From Candidatus Buchananbacteria bacterium CG10_big_fil_rev_8_21_14_0_10_33_19 (lineage in GTDB: Bacteria; Patescibacteria; ABY1; 2-01-FULL-39-33), in the NCBI GenBank assembly GCA_002773855.1, contig PEZY01000005.1, positions 1 to 64,000 of the forward strand: DNA of 64,000 bases, in the 5' to 3' direction. The notes under the pieces were generated by a model. That model searched no databases and was not told the origin of the DNA. It worked only from the letters and a program-made list of their open reading frames with translations. The translations under genes were made by a program, and so were the position numbers. This document shows positions 6,899 to 15,107 of the stretch, piece by piece. Numbering within the stretch: the stretch's first letter is position 1; every line of letters begins with the position of its first letter.

Positions 6899-8785
6899 TT
6901 ACTTATTATCATAGGGCACATTGTAGTACTGTAGAATAAATTTGGCAATATCTGTGGAAACAGGCACCGCCACTGCTTCACCAGTTTTACCCCACTGAGG
7001 TTTATCAATTCTGACAATCATCGCATAAACTGGATCATTAAATGGCCCATAACTGATAAATGAAGTATTAACATCATCCGAATAACCTCGTCCAAATTTA
7101 CTAGCAATTTGAGCGGTTCCAGTTTTACCAGCAATTCGATAACCGTCTATTTTAGCCCCTTTCGAATGTCCAGCTTCAATAACGCTTACCATCATACCAG
7201 AAATAGTTGAAGCCGTCTTAGAAGAAATAACCTGTTTAACTTCTTGTGGCTGAAATGTTTCTATCTTGCCATCATCTTTAATGATTTGTGACACAATATA
7301 TGGTTTCATTAATTTACCACCATTAGCCAAGGCAGATACTGCTGTAATCATTTGGATGGGAGTAACCGTTATACCTTGACCAAAAGAAGCGGTAGCCGCA
7401 AAAATTTCACCTGGCCTATCCAAATTAGAAATATCACCAAATGATTCTTTGTCTAAGGTAATACCGGTTTTTTTACCAAAGCCAAAATCTTTAACATACT
7501 GAGTAAAAACTTTTGGTGTTACCTGTCGCATCGCAAAAATAGTACCAGTGTTAATAGACTTTTCCAAGACTTCTGTCATAGTTTGTCGACCATACACTAA
7601 ATCATTATAATTTTTAATATTGTATGGTCCAATTTGCACGCCACCCTCATCAACATAAGTAGTGTTAGGAGTTACTTTATTTTCATCTAAAGCAATGGAC
7701 ATAGTAATGACTTTAAAAATAGATCCTGGCTCATAGGCCTTAAAAATAGCTGGATTATTATAGACTTCAATATCCTCTACTTGATTATATTCATCAGGAT
7801 TAAAATCCGGAGCTCCACACATAGCAATTATTGCCCCTGTCTTAGGATTCATAACAATCACTGACCCACTTTCAGCTTTAAAATATTCTACAGCTTGAGT
7901 TAAAGCCGCACAAGTTTTATACTGAATAGCTCGATCTATAGTTAAAGCTAACGAATAACCGTCCACTTTTTCTTTTAACGAACTACTGCCAATCGCAATC
8001 AAATTACCCAAACCGTCCTTCTCTGATCTAATTTCTCCAAAAGTACCAGTTAATTCTTTATCAAAATAACCTTCCAAACCATATTTACCAACTCGACTGT
8101 CATCAGAAAACCCCAAAAACCCAAAAATATGACCACCCATACCCTTCTCCGGATAAAACCGCCAAGTTTCATTTTTAAAGGCTAGGCCATTTATTTCCCA
8201 AGAATTAATAGCCGCCATTTGCTCATCAGTCAGTTTATGTCTAATTGGCTCGTAAGGATCACCGGGTTTATTAAGCAAGGCTTCTAATCTAGTTATTTCC
8301 TTTTCTTTTTGTTCCTCGTGCCACTTAGCCAAGCGTACTTGTTTTATTTCAGAAGCCATCACTGGATCCAATTCATCGGTAATATCAGCAAACAATTCCG
8401 CTTCTACAGCCTCTATATCAATATTAATTGATAAACCAAACAACTCAAACAACTTCTCAGCCACCTCGCGGGGCTTCTCTATTGATTTGGGCACCGCATA
8501 CAGCATATGCATATCTCGATTAGTCACCAAAGGAAAGAGAGTTTGTTTATCACCATTTTTTTCGACTACATAAATAGAACCTCTTTCAGGAAATAATTTC
8601 TTATAAAGTTCATGTTGACCAATAGCCAAAGCCTCATAAAAAGACCCTCGGAAAACTTGGAGGTAGAATAATTTAATAACAATGACCGCTGAGAAAACAA
8701 TAAAAAAAATGGCTAGAAATTTAATTCTACCCTGTTTAGATTCTCTACTTTTAAAACGGGTTAATTTATTCTCTCTCCAGCTCAT
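6899..8785 (-). CDS. ftsI: Penicillin-binding protein, FtsI/PBP2 class (transpeptidase)
   Basis: A class B PBP that cross-links septal peptidoglycan on the outer face of the membrane. The 628-aa protein has a short basic cytoplasmic start, a single membrane anchor (21-43), a dimerisation/pedestal region and a transpeptidase domain. Active-site motifs are present: 'SIFK' near residue 351 (SxxK), 'SIN' near 410 (SxN) and 'KTGT' near 555 (KTG). A charged helical insertion (about 150-195, many Glu/Lys) enlarges the pedestal. No PASTA repeats follow. The place after ftsL and before murF fits the division role. Confidence 0.93.
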   Translation of the reverse strand: MSWRENKLTRFKSRESKQGRIKFLAIFFIVFSAVIVIKLFYLQVFRGSFYEALAIGQHELYKKLFPERGSIYVVEKNGDKQTLFPLVTNRDMHMLYAVPKSIEKPREVAEKLFELFGLSINIDIEAVEAELFADITDELDPVMASEIKQVRLAKWHEEQKEKEITRLEALLNKPGDPYEPIRHKLTDEQMAAINSWEINGLAFKNETWRFYPEKGMGGHIFGFLGFSDDSRVGKYGLEGYFDKELTGTFGEIRSEKDGLGNLIAIGSSSLKEKVDGYSLALTIDRAIQYKTCAALTQAVEYFKAESGSVIVMNPKTGAIIAMCGAPDFNPDEYNQVEDIEVYNNPAIFKAYEPGSIFKVITMSIALDENKVTPNTTYVDEGGVQIGPYNIKNYNDLVYGRQTMTEVLEKSINTGTIFAMRQVTPKVFTQYVKDFGFGKKTGITLDKESFGDISNLDRPGEIFAATASFGQGITVTPIQMITAVSALANGGKLMKPYIVSQIIKDDGKIETFQPQEVKQVISSKTASTISGMMVSVIEAGHSKGAKIDGYRIAGKTGTAQIASKFGRGYSDDVNTSFISYGPFNDPVYAMIVRIDKPQWGKTGEAVAVPVSTDIAKFILQYYNVPYDNK

Positions 8786-8796
8786 TGTAAAATAAT

Positions 8797-9168
8797 TTAT
8801 CTCAAAGCCACCACAGAATCAGCTGGTTTTATAATTTCTAAATTTTCTGTAGCCACTAGATTAAGTTTAGGAACTTGTTCTAAAATATTTGCCATTGACT
8901 GTAATTCGATATACGACAAATTTAACTTCTTATGATCTTCTTGTAATTGACTAAGTCTATTTTCTAAATCTTTGATTTCATAGCCTTTAGTCGCGGTCAT
9001 ATTAATTTGCATCAAATAAGCGCCAGTTACTACAAAAGTTAACGTCACAATCACCATGCTTAATTTTTTTGGTGTCATAAAACTAAACAATAACCTAAAT
9101 ATATTACGTTTTTTGCGTAATTCTGGAAAATGATGATTACATTGTTCTTGTTTCCAATCTCGGCACAT
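8797..9168 (-). CDS. ftsL: FtsL-like division protein
   Basis: A small bitopic protein (123 aa): cytoplasmic start of about 35 residues with two Cys, one membrane segment (36-54) and an extracytoplasmic coiled coil (about 62-100, 'ENRLSQLQEDHKKLNLSYIEL'-type heptads). FtsL partners FtsB and FtsQ to activate FtsW and FtsI. The sequence itself diverges fast in this family; the call rests on topology, length and its place between rsmH and ftsI. It is 11 bp ahead of ftsI, clearly the same transcript. Confidence 0.78.
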   Translation of the reverse strand: MCRDWKQEQCNHHFPELRKKRNIFRLLFSFMTPKKLSMVIVTLTFVVTGAYLMQINMTATKGYEIKDLENRLSQLQEDHKKLNLSYIELQSMANILEQVPKLNLVATENLEIIKPADSVVALR

Positions 9169-9189
9169 GGGATTATTTGATTTGATTAT

Positions 9190-10080
9190 TTAAATTTTTT
9201 CAACCACTCTTAACTTAGCACTGCGACTTCTAGGATTTTTAAGTACTTCTTCATCTGAAGCAACTATTGGTCTTTTAGTTATAATTTTGATCTTAGGAAA
9301 ATCTTTAACCGCAGCATTCTTAAAAAAATGCTTAACTATTCTATCTTCACCACTATGGAAAGAGATAACCGCTAGCCGACCACCAACCGCTAAAGAGTTT
9401 ATCGCATCAGGTAAAACCTGCTCGATATTCCCATACTCATCATTTACCGCGATTCGTAGAGCTTGAAAAACTTTAGTCGCCGGATTATGTTTTGACTTAT
9501 GACGATATTTTTTGCGGTACTGTTCTGAAATCAGCTGGACAAGCATATCAGCTGTTTCAATAAACTCACCACTTTGACGCTTAGCAATAATTTGTTTAGT
9601 TATTGGCCAAGCTAACGGCTCTTCCCCATAATTTTTAAATATTTCTAATAACTCTTTTTCACTATAATTTTTTAAAATTTCAGCAGCAGTGGGTCTGTCA
9701 GAAGTTGGATCAAATCTTAAATCCAAAAATCCTTCACCCTGGAAACTAAATCCTCTATCCCCTGAGCCAAGCTGATCTGATGATAGACCAAGGTCAAGTA
9801 ATACTCCATTAATTTTAGTAATTCCCAGTTCATTAATTATTTTCTTTAAATTCTTATAATTATCGTTAACTAGTACTAGATTTTTATCGTGATTTAATTT
9901 TTTAACTGCCGGATCTAAATCGATGCCAATAACTTTGCCATTTGGTTTAATTCTTTCTAAAATAGCCTTAGAATGTCCACCACCACCATAGGTACAATCA
10001 ATATGATTCTGATTTGGTTGGGGGTTTAAGCCATCTAATACTTCTCTCAATAATACTGGTTCATGAATAGTCTTGGACAT
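9190..10080 (-). CDS. rsmH: 16S rRNA C1402 N4-methyltransferase
   Basis: Methylates N4 of C1402 in 16S rRNA using SAM. The N-terminal 'HEPVLL', SAM-binding 'DCTYGGGGHS', 'LDLGLSSDQL' and C-terminal 'ISFHSGEDR' are all RsmH signatures. I start at ATG 10080 (296 aa), directly after the mraZ stop at 10082, because the family begins near this 'MSKTIHEPV'. The frame stays open six codons further but would overlap mraZ. Order mraZ-rsmH-ftsL-ftsI is the conserved head of the division/wall cluster. Confidence 0.95.
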   Translation of the reverse strand: MSKTIHEPVLLREVLDGLNPQPNQNHIDCTYGGGGHSKAILERIKPNGKVIGIDLDPAVKKLNHDKNLVLVNDNYKNLKKIINELGITKINGVLLDLGLSSDQLGSGDRGFSFQGEGFLDLRFDPTSDRPTAAEILKNYSEKELLEIFKNYGEEPLAWPITKQIIAKRQSGEFIETADMLVQLISEQYRKKYRHKSKHNPATKVFQALRIAVNDEYGNIEQVLPDAINSLAVGGRLAVISFHSGEDRIVKHFFKNAAVKDFPKIKIITKRPIVASDEEVLKNPRSRSAKLRVVEKI

Positions 10081-10081
10081 A

Positions 10082-10513
10082 TTATTTTTCAGAAACATTT
10101 TCTAGAGCTTCGGCGATATCATTAGCGTTACTTTCAGTGTACTTAATATTTTTCTCCCATTTTTCTTCATCCCAAATTTCTAATCGATTATATAAACCAG
10201 CTACAATGACATTTTTATTTAAGCCAGCAAATTTTCTTTGATATTCAGGAATGATAATTCGTCCCTGTTTATCAGTTTCCACTTCCATTGCTCCAGCTAA
10301 CATTTGTCTAGCCAGTGACCGATTATTTAATTTAGTAAAAGTTCTAGTCGCAATATCCTCAGCAATTTTATCCCATTCTTTTTTGGTGTATAAAAAAAGG
10401 CAGTTATCCAATCCCTTGGTAACTACGGCCTTTTTTAATTCATGACGAAACTTGGCTGGTATAGCCATTCTGCCCTTGGAATCAATGTTGTGTGAATATT
10501 GACCAACAAACAT
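10082..10513 (-). CDS. mraZ: MraZ transcriptional regulator of the division cluster
   Basis: A 143-aa double AbrB-like beta-barrel protein. The two half-domains begin around 'SHNIDSKGRMAIPAKFR' and 'ETDKQGRIIIPEYQR', each with the D-x-K/Q-GR-x-x-I-P DNA-binding motif. MraZ forms a ring that binds tandem TGGGN repeats in its own promoter and represses the division/wall operon. Such repeats are present just upstream (10568-10597). SD-less ATG. Confidence 0.95.
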   Translation of the reverse strand: MFVGQYSHNIDSKGRMAIPAKFRHELKKAVVTKGLDNCLFLYTKKEWDKIAEDIATRTFTKLNNRSLARQMLAGAMEVETDKQGRIIIPEYQRKFAGLNKNVIVAGLYNRLEIWDEEKWEKNIKYTESNANDIAEALENVSEK

Positions 10514-10567
10514 GGTATTGTGTTAAGCGCGACAAGCATGGAAATATTAATTAATTTATTTGGAAAA

Positions 10568-10597
10568 GCTTTCCCCACTTTTCCCCACTTTTAACCA
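10568..10597 (-). promoter_or_regulatory. MraZ operator: three 10-bp repeats
   Basis: Minus strand, three head-to-tail decamers: TGGTTAAAAG (10588-10597), TGGGGAAAAG (10578-10587) and TGGGGAAAGC (10568-10577). The 10-bp period of TGGGN boxes is the known MraZ target; the first copy is degenerate. They lie just downstream of the predicted start site, suited to autorepression. Confidence 0.85.
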
Positions 10598-10606
10598 TCT
10601 GTAATC

Positions 10607-10635
10607 ATTATAGCCCACTATTCATCACCGGTCAA
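10607..10635 (-). promoter_or_regulatory. mraZ operon promoter
   Basis: Minus-strand TTGACC (10630-10635), 17-bp spacer, perfect TATAAT (10607-10612). Transcription should start near 10600, immediately ahead of the MraZ boxes, giving a leader of about 85 nt. Confidence 0.85.
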
Positions 10636-10809
10636 CACTTTAATTATATTAATAAAAACCCTCAAAATGCTTCAATTTTACACCATTTTAGTTAATTAGC
10701 TTACAACTATAAATTATTGTGGATAATTTAATAAGTAATTTGTCTTTTAGTTAGTTACACTTTATCCACAATATACAAAACACATAACATGGAACATATT
10801 TTACACTTA

Positions 10810-10840
10810 AAAAGAGATATGAATAAATCACATCTCTTTT
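10810..10840 (-). terminator. Terminator after tsaB
   Basis: AAAAGAGAT (10810-10818) and ATCTCTTTT (10832-10840) form a 9-bp stem with A/T tracts on both sides, so it could act in either direction. The tsaB stop is about 60 bp to the right. Confidence 0.6.
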
Positions 10841-10902
10841 TATTATTTATACGTATTATTTCTAATAAATTATATTATAGGTTTTACGTTATATGTTATA
10901 CG

Positions 10903-11301
10903 TTACGATATATTAGGCTCCCTGCCATATTCAGGCATCACCACACCTCCAGTTTTAGTAGATTTCAATTTAGTCATAGTCTTAGCAATTAACTCTTCAT
11001 TATTACTAAATTCAGTTAAGTTTAAGCCAATAACTGGCACATTCAAAGCATAAGCTAAAACATTAGCCGTCACCACGCCAATTCTTAGCGCGGTAAAACC
11101 GCCAGGGCCAGTCACAACAGCAATACCTTTAATATCTTCTAGATTATTATGCTGATTATTTAAACTTTCTTTAATTAAAGGTAATAAATTTTCCGCTTGT
11201 TTGTATTCACCCTCAATTTCGCGAATATTAAAATCGGTAGAATTTTTTGCCAATATGACCTCCAAAGATTTACTTATAGCCGTGTTAATTATCAAGTACA
11301 T
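10903..11301 (-). CDS. tsaB: tRNA t6A synthesis protein TsaB
   Basis: Partner of TsaD in making N6-threonylcarbamoyladenosine at A37 of ANN-decoding tRNAs. The 132-aa protein keeps the ASKHA N-terminal half: an 'IINTAI' start and 'TGPGGFTALRIGV', the family signature. It is only a little over half the length of E. coli TsaB (231 aa) and lacks most of the second lobe; shortened TsaB proteins are usual in reduced genomes. It begins 2 bp after the upstream regulator gene ends, suggesting one transcript. Confidence 0.88.
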   Translation of the reverse strand: MYLIINTAISKSLEVILAKNSTDFNIREIEGEYKQAENLLPLIKESLNNQHNNLEDIKGIAVVTGPGGFTALRIGVVTANVLAYALNVPVIGLNLTEFSNNEELIAKTMTKLKSTKTGGVVMPEYGREPNIS

Positions 11302-11303
11302 AT

Positions 11304-11915
11304 TTATTTTTTCATTTTAGACATTAAAGAATCAACAATTATCATATTTTTACCACCCAATAAATCATACAAAAAACGATCAGTTATATTATAACGATAC
11401 TGAAATTCCGCTTTAGTCATTATGGCATAATTAATTGATTTACCTAGTTCTTTCTCAAAAGACTTTACTAAGTTCTTTAATTTTGTCCGATTAACCACAC
11501 CCACTGCCAACATATCAACTGGGGCATTCTCCCATCCCACAAAAACACCGGATAACAAGAAAAATTTAATATCACCTAAATTTTCAATCCTTTTAGTTAG
11601 AGTTTTGTCTAAAACCACATGGGCTTTATTTAATAATGATGTTAATTCAGTGATAAACATAAAATCACCATTTAATTTGTAATATTTTTTATTATCCTTT
11701 ATTTCTTTTTCAATTTCCTTTTCCAAGTCTGTTTTAGTGTAAAAATTAATAATACCCATTTTTTGTAAATTATCTAATTCTCGTCTAATTGAATTTAAAT
11801 GAGTATCTAAATTGCGAGTTAACTCTCTAACATAATAAAACTTCTCCGGATTGTTTAAAAACAATCGAAGTAGCATTACTCTTGTCTTAGAACCAAAAAG
11901 TTGTTCAATCATCAA
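11304..11915 (-). CDS. Winged-helix regulator with nucleotidyltransferase-like C-terminal domain
   Basis: 203 aa. Residues 1-70 form a winged helix ('VMLLRLFLNNPEKFYYVRELTRNL'-type start, then a 'SIRRELDNLQKMGII' recognition helix and wing). The C-terminal part (about 100-200) resembles the nucleotidyltransferase-like domain often fused to ArsR-type helices in candidate-phylum genomes. The usual G-S catalytic motif is replaced by 'SGVFVGWEN' and one Asp remains in 'VDMLAVG', so it is probably a ligand-sensing rather than catalytic domain. It is divergent from the 12092 gene, whose promoter carries a perfect palindrome. The frame allows start at 11915 or 11912. Confidence 0.75.
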   Translation of the reverse strand: MMIEQLFGSKTRVMLLRLFLNNPEKFYYVRELTRNLDTHLNSIRRELDNLQKMGIINFYTKTDLEKEIEKEIKDNKKYYKLNGDFMFITELTSLLNKAHVVLDKTLTKRIENLGDIKFFLLSGVFVGWENAPVDMLAVGVVNRTKLKNLVKSFEKELGKSINYAIMTKAEFQYRYNITDRFLYDLLGGKNMIIVDSLMSKMKK

Positions 11916-12023
11916 TATTTGTAATTAATTAGATTTAGCCTGAATATTTACACAATAACTAAAAAACTGGAAATTAGTAGTTTTAACCAATTCTTTGACT
12001 TTAATATCATTGGACTTGTTGCT

Positions 12024-12047
12024 ATTAAATATTGTATAATATTTAAT
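12024..12047. promoter_or_regulatory. Palindromic operator over the -10 box of the 12092 gene
   Basis: ATTAAATATT (12024-12033), GTAT, AATATTTAAT (12038-12047): a perfect 10-bp inverted repeat. The TATAAT -10 box (12035-12040) lies inside it, so a dimeric protein bound here would block transcription of the plus-strand gene. The divergent winged-helix gene is the obvious candidate binder (inference). Confidence 0.6.
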
Positions 12048-12091
12048 GCATATGTATCAAGTCCTAAAATATTTCAATCACTTAACATAAC

Positions 12092-14371
12092 ATGAACCAA
12101 CTTCTAACTTCAATCAGTAAACTATCTATGGACAGTGGCAAAAGTTCCGCTGTCTGTGACGCTTTTGTAGCCAAACCTAAGCCAGAACTAAAAAGTAAGC
12201 TAGGAACGATAGTTGGAATTATAGAATTATTTGCTCAACCAGATGAATTTGTTGATAAATTTTTTGAAATAATAAATGATTTAGAAACCGAATACTATTT
12301 GCCACCATTTGAAACTGAAGGTGGCATTGAAAAGAGATTTGAAGAATGCTTACAAAGAGCCAATAGACGTATACACAAAGCTATCAATGACTCAGTCATT
12401 GAATTAGAACCAAAGAACATCAATTCTCTAGTGGCCCTAATTCATCATGGCAAAATTTACTTAAGTCAAATAGGCCAAAATAATGCTCTTTTATTTCATC
12501 GTAAAAAACAATACGATTATATTATTGTGGATATTTTTTCTCAAGCTGGCGACAAAACCAGCAAAATAAACTCCGAAAAGATGTTCTCTAACATTATTAA
12601 TGGTGCTATTACCGAAAAAGATAATTTATTTTTTTGTAATGATAGTGTTTTAGAATATATTTCACAAAATGAATTAATGGAAATAATCACCGAGGAATCA
12701 CCAGCTTCCGCCCTTAAAGAAATTGAATCGATTCTAAAAAAAGACAGCCAAGATAACAATTTTTATGCCATTGCTATTGAACCAGTCATCAAAGAAGATA
12801 AATTTACTGAACAATTAATTGTTAGTGCTAATAACACCATGCCAGAAATAGAAAAACCACGTGTACCCTCACAAACATCTATTAATAAATTAATATCCAC
12901 CCAAGAAAATACCGAAAAATATTTAGCGCCATCTATGGCCCCTAATTGGAAAAAGGCTTTAGTAATTACCGTCTGGGGCTTAAGGGTGGTTACTAAATTT
13001 ATCATTAAATACCTTAAAATAATTTCCTTAGAAATAATTAAACTAAGCAAGGTTACTTTTAATTACATTTATCATAAATTTGCCAAGCAAAAATTAAATA
13101 ACCGAGACACTAGCACTATTAATAGTGACCAATCATTAAACCCAAATAAGCCAACTATTGACCCATCTGAAAACACGCAGACTAGCTATAGTCATAAATT
13201 AAAGGAAAATAAAAATTTATTTGATACCATTAGTGATTTTATCAATCGACAAATTACTAAATTTGTCAGTCTAAATAAACTACAAAAAAGCTTGTTTATT
13301 ACTGGCCTAGTGTTAATATTTTTCTTTTCCCAAAGCATGGTGTGGCAAGGACAAGTAGTTACTAACTCAGAAAAAACCAGCACTTCCGATATTATCAAGC
13401 AGATCGAAGATAATTTGAATGCCGGTGAAGCCAAGAATATATTTAATGATGAAGCCGGATCTAAAGAATCATTACAGTTGGCAATAAATCTTTTGAGTCA
13501 AATCCCAAATAACAATAAATATCAAGCTACTAAAAATGAGCTGCAAAGTCGGATTGATGATTTAAATAGATCATTACAAAAAATAGTTTATTTAGATAAT
13601 CCAGAAACTATATCAGATTTATTTAATCAAAATGAATCAGCCGATTTATCATCAATGACAATATCTGGTAATTATATTTTCGTCTTTGATAATAATAATC
13701 AAAATATTTATAAAATTGATCTAGAAAAAAAACAAACTATTGCTAAAAAATTACCTCAGAATTTCAGCAATGTTCGAAAAATAGCCGCTATAGACGATAA
13801 CAAAGTTTTACTATTAAACAATGATAGTGAGTTATACACCTATAACCTAGAAACTAATTTAGCTGAAAGCTCATTAACTAATAAAGACAAAATTACCGAT
13901 ATCAGTTTATATGGTGGAAAATTATACGCCCTAATTGCCGACAAGGGACAAATCTTAAAACACTTTCCAGTTGATACTGGTTATAATTCTGGTAGTAGCT
14001 GGATAAAAGATGGTACTGATATCACAGATATAGTTACATTTACAATTGATGGTGGCATATATACGATTAATGATACTGGCAATATTAAATACCTGCTCAG
14101 TGGCAAACTAATGGCCACTAACTTTTCAGAAGTAAACCCAGCAATTTCATCACCAAAACAAATATTTACCGATGGTGACTCTAGTTATTTATACGTTTTA
14201 GATCAAAATAATCAACGTATAATTGTATTTGAAAAAAATAGTGGCAACATAAAAACCCAGTACTCATCTAAGGAATTTTCGAATATGAAATCAATAATTA
14301 TCAATAGCAAAGAAAAGAAAATTTATGTATTGGCAAATAAAAAAATATACCTAATTAACACTGATAACTAA
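12092..14371 (+). CDS. Membrane protein: degenerate PP2C-like domain plus beta-propeller
   Basis: 759 aa. Residues about 1-230 follow the layout of a PP2C/PPM phosphatase, with 'NSLVALIHHGKIYLSQIGQNN' in place of the usual G-D-S-R and 'FCNDSVLEYIS' in place of the T/S-D-G motif. Metal-binding Asp residues are thus partly lost and it is likely a pseudophosphatase. A hydrophobic amphipathic stretch (285-325) precedes a polar linker and a clear membrane segment (about 398-418). A Glu/Lys-rich helix follows, then repeated blade-like motifs with Tyr/Val-Asp-Asn-Asn (about 510-759), probably an extracytoplasmic beta-propeller. This gives an inside-to-outside layout resembling a sensor. The PP2C assignment is from pattern only. 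Confidence 0.6.
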   Translation: MNQLLTSISKLSMDSGKSSAVCDAFVAKPKPELKSKLGTIVGIIELFAQPDEFVDKFFEIINDLETEYYLPPFETEGGIEKRFEECLQRANRRIHKAINDSVIELEPKNINSLVALIHHGKIYLSQIGQNNALLFHRKKQYDYIIVDIFSQAGDKTSKINSEKMFSNIINGAITEKDNLFFCNDSVLEYISQNELMEIITEESPASALKEIESILKKDSQDNNFYAIAIEPVIKEDKFTEQLIVSANNTMPEIEKPRVPSQTSINKLISTQENTEKYLAPSMAPNWKKALVITVWGLRVVTKFIIKYLKIISLEIIKLSKVTFNYIYHKFAKQKLNNRDTSTINSDQSLNPNKPTIDPSENTQTSYSHKLKENKNLFDTISDFINRQITKFVSLNKLQKSLFITGLVLIFFFSQSMVWQGQVVTNSEKTSTSDIIKQIEDNLNAGEAKNIFNDEAGSKESLQLAINLLSQIPNNNKYQATKNELQSRIDDLNRSLQKIVYLDNPETISDLFNQNESADLSSMTISGNYIFVFDNNNQNIYKIDLEKKQTIAKKLPQNFSNVRKIAAIDDNKVLLLNNDSELYTYNLETNLAESSLTNKDKITDISLYGGKLYALIADKGQILKHFPVDTGYNSGSSWIKDGTDITDIVTFTIDGGIYTINDTGNIKYLLSGKLMATNFSEVNPAISSPKQIFTDGDSSYLYVLDQNNQRIIVFEKNSGNIKTQYSSKEFSNMKSIIINSKEKKIYVLANKKIYLINTDN

Positions 14372-14411
14372 TTTGTAAATATAATTTCAATCAGGGAGGA
14401 CACCGGTAGCT

Positions 14412-14627
14412 ATGTTTATCAATTGCAGTCAAAAATATAGACTCACCAATAAAGCCCCTTATAACTCTGAACTAATACTTAAAATTCAACAAGAGAGGGA
14501 CTTTGCCATATCACAATCGATCAATCAAAAATTGGGCTACAAAATATTTGAGATTATAATGCTCTCCGACGAACATTTTAAAAAAATTATTGCCAAAAAA
14601 GAGGCAACCAAAAAACCTCCAGGCTAG
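14412..14627 (+). CDS. Small hypothetical protein
   Basis: 71 aa, unrecognised. Charged, with a helical middle ('ELILKIQQERDFAISQSI') and a Lys-rich end; no membrane segment. A GGGAGG (14394-14399) lies 12 nt before the ATG, somewhat far but clear. There is no obvious promoter of its own, so it may be co-transcribed with the gene 40 bp upstream. Its last codons run into the terminator hairpin at 14610-14643. Confidence 0.55.
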   Translation: MFINCSQKYRLTNKAPYNSELILKIQQERDFAISQSINQKLGYKIFEIIMLSDEHFKKIIAKKEATKKPPG

Positions 14628-14643
14628 GCCCAGAGGTTTTTTT
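14610..14643. terminator. Bidirectional terminator between convergent genes
   Basis: AAAAAACCTC and GAGGTTTTTT flank a GGCTAGGCC centre. It serves both the plus-strand small gene, whose stop codon is inside it, and the rplJ-rplL operon arriving on the minus strand. Confidence 0.8.
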
Positions 14644-14659
14644 AATTTAAAATAAAATA

Positions 14660-15061
14660 TTATTTTAAAGTTACAGTCGCACCAGCCTCTTCAAGAGTCT
14701 TTTTGATGTTTTCTGCTTCTTCTTTCTTTACATTTTCTCTAACAACCTTTGGAGCACCGTCAACTAAATCTTTAGCTTCTTTTAATCCAAGTTCTGTTAC
14801 AGTTCTAACTGCTTTAATAACACCAATTTTGTTAGCACCAGCTGCAGTTAATTCGATATCAAAGCTATCTTTTTCTTCAACGGCTTCAGCAGCAGCAGGA
14901 GCAGCAGCCATAGCCATCATAGGAGCAGCAGCAGAAACACCAAATTTTTCTTCTAATACCTTAACTAATTCAGATAAATCAATAACGCTAAGCTTTTCAA
15001 TTTGCTCAACCAATGACTTGAATTTTTCAGGTACAATAACTTCTTTTTTTTCTTCTGACAT
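14660..15061 (-). CDS. rplL: Ribosomal protein L7/L12
   Basis: The flexible stalk protein that recruits translation GTPases. 133 aa: an N-terminal dimerisation helix pair (1-45), an Ala/Met-rich hinge (about 43-62), and the compact C-terminal domain (about 64-133) with 'IGVIKAVRTVTELGLKEAK' and 'LVDGAPKVV'. It follows rplJ by 46 bp on one transcript, the conserved order. SD-less start. Confidence 0.97.
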   Translation of the reverse strand: MSEEKKEVIVPEKFKSLVEQIEKLSVIDLSELVKVLEEKFGVSAAAPMMAMAAAPAAAEAVEEKDSFDIELTAAGANKIGVIKAVRTVTELGLKEAKDLVDGAPKVVRENVKKEEAENIKKTLEEAGATVTLK

Positions 15062-15107
15062 AATTTTATTTAATTATTATTTATTTTTTAATTATTTATA
15101 TTAATTT

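Larger units (their letters stand above)
10514..10902. other. 389-bp gap: mraZ control region plus two inverted DnaA-box matches
   Basis: Besides the mraZ operator and promoter, this AT-rich gap has TGTGGATAA (10718-10726) and TTATCCACA (10762-10770). These are perfect matches to the DnaA box in opposite orientation, centred 44 bp apart with very AT-rich DNA between. The tsaB terminator (10810-10840) is at the other end. No credible gene lies here. Whether this is an origin fragment, a DnaA-controlled site or chance cannot be settled from the window. Confidence 0.45.

Noticed and set aside
10789..10992. 67-aa plus-strand frame in the mraZ-tsaB gap
   Set aside because: It runs through a terminator hairpin and into tsaB in antisense, and its translation has no protein-like pattern.
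14703..15104. 133-aa plus-strand frame opposite rplL
   Set aside because: It is the low-complexity antisense shadow of the Ala-rich L7/L12 gene.
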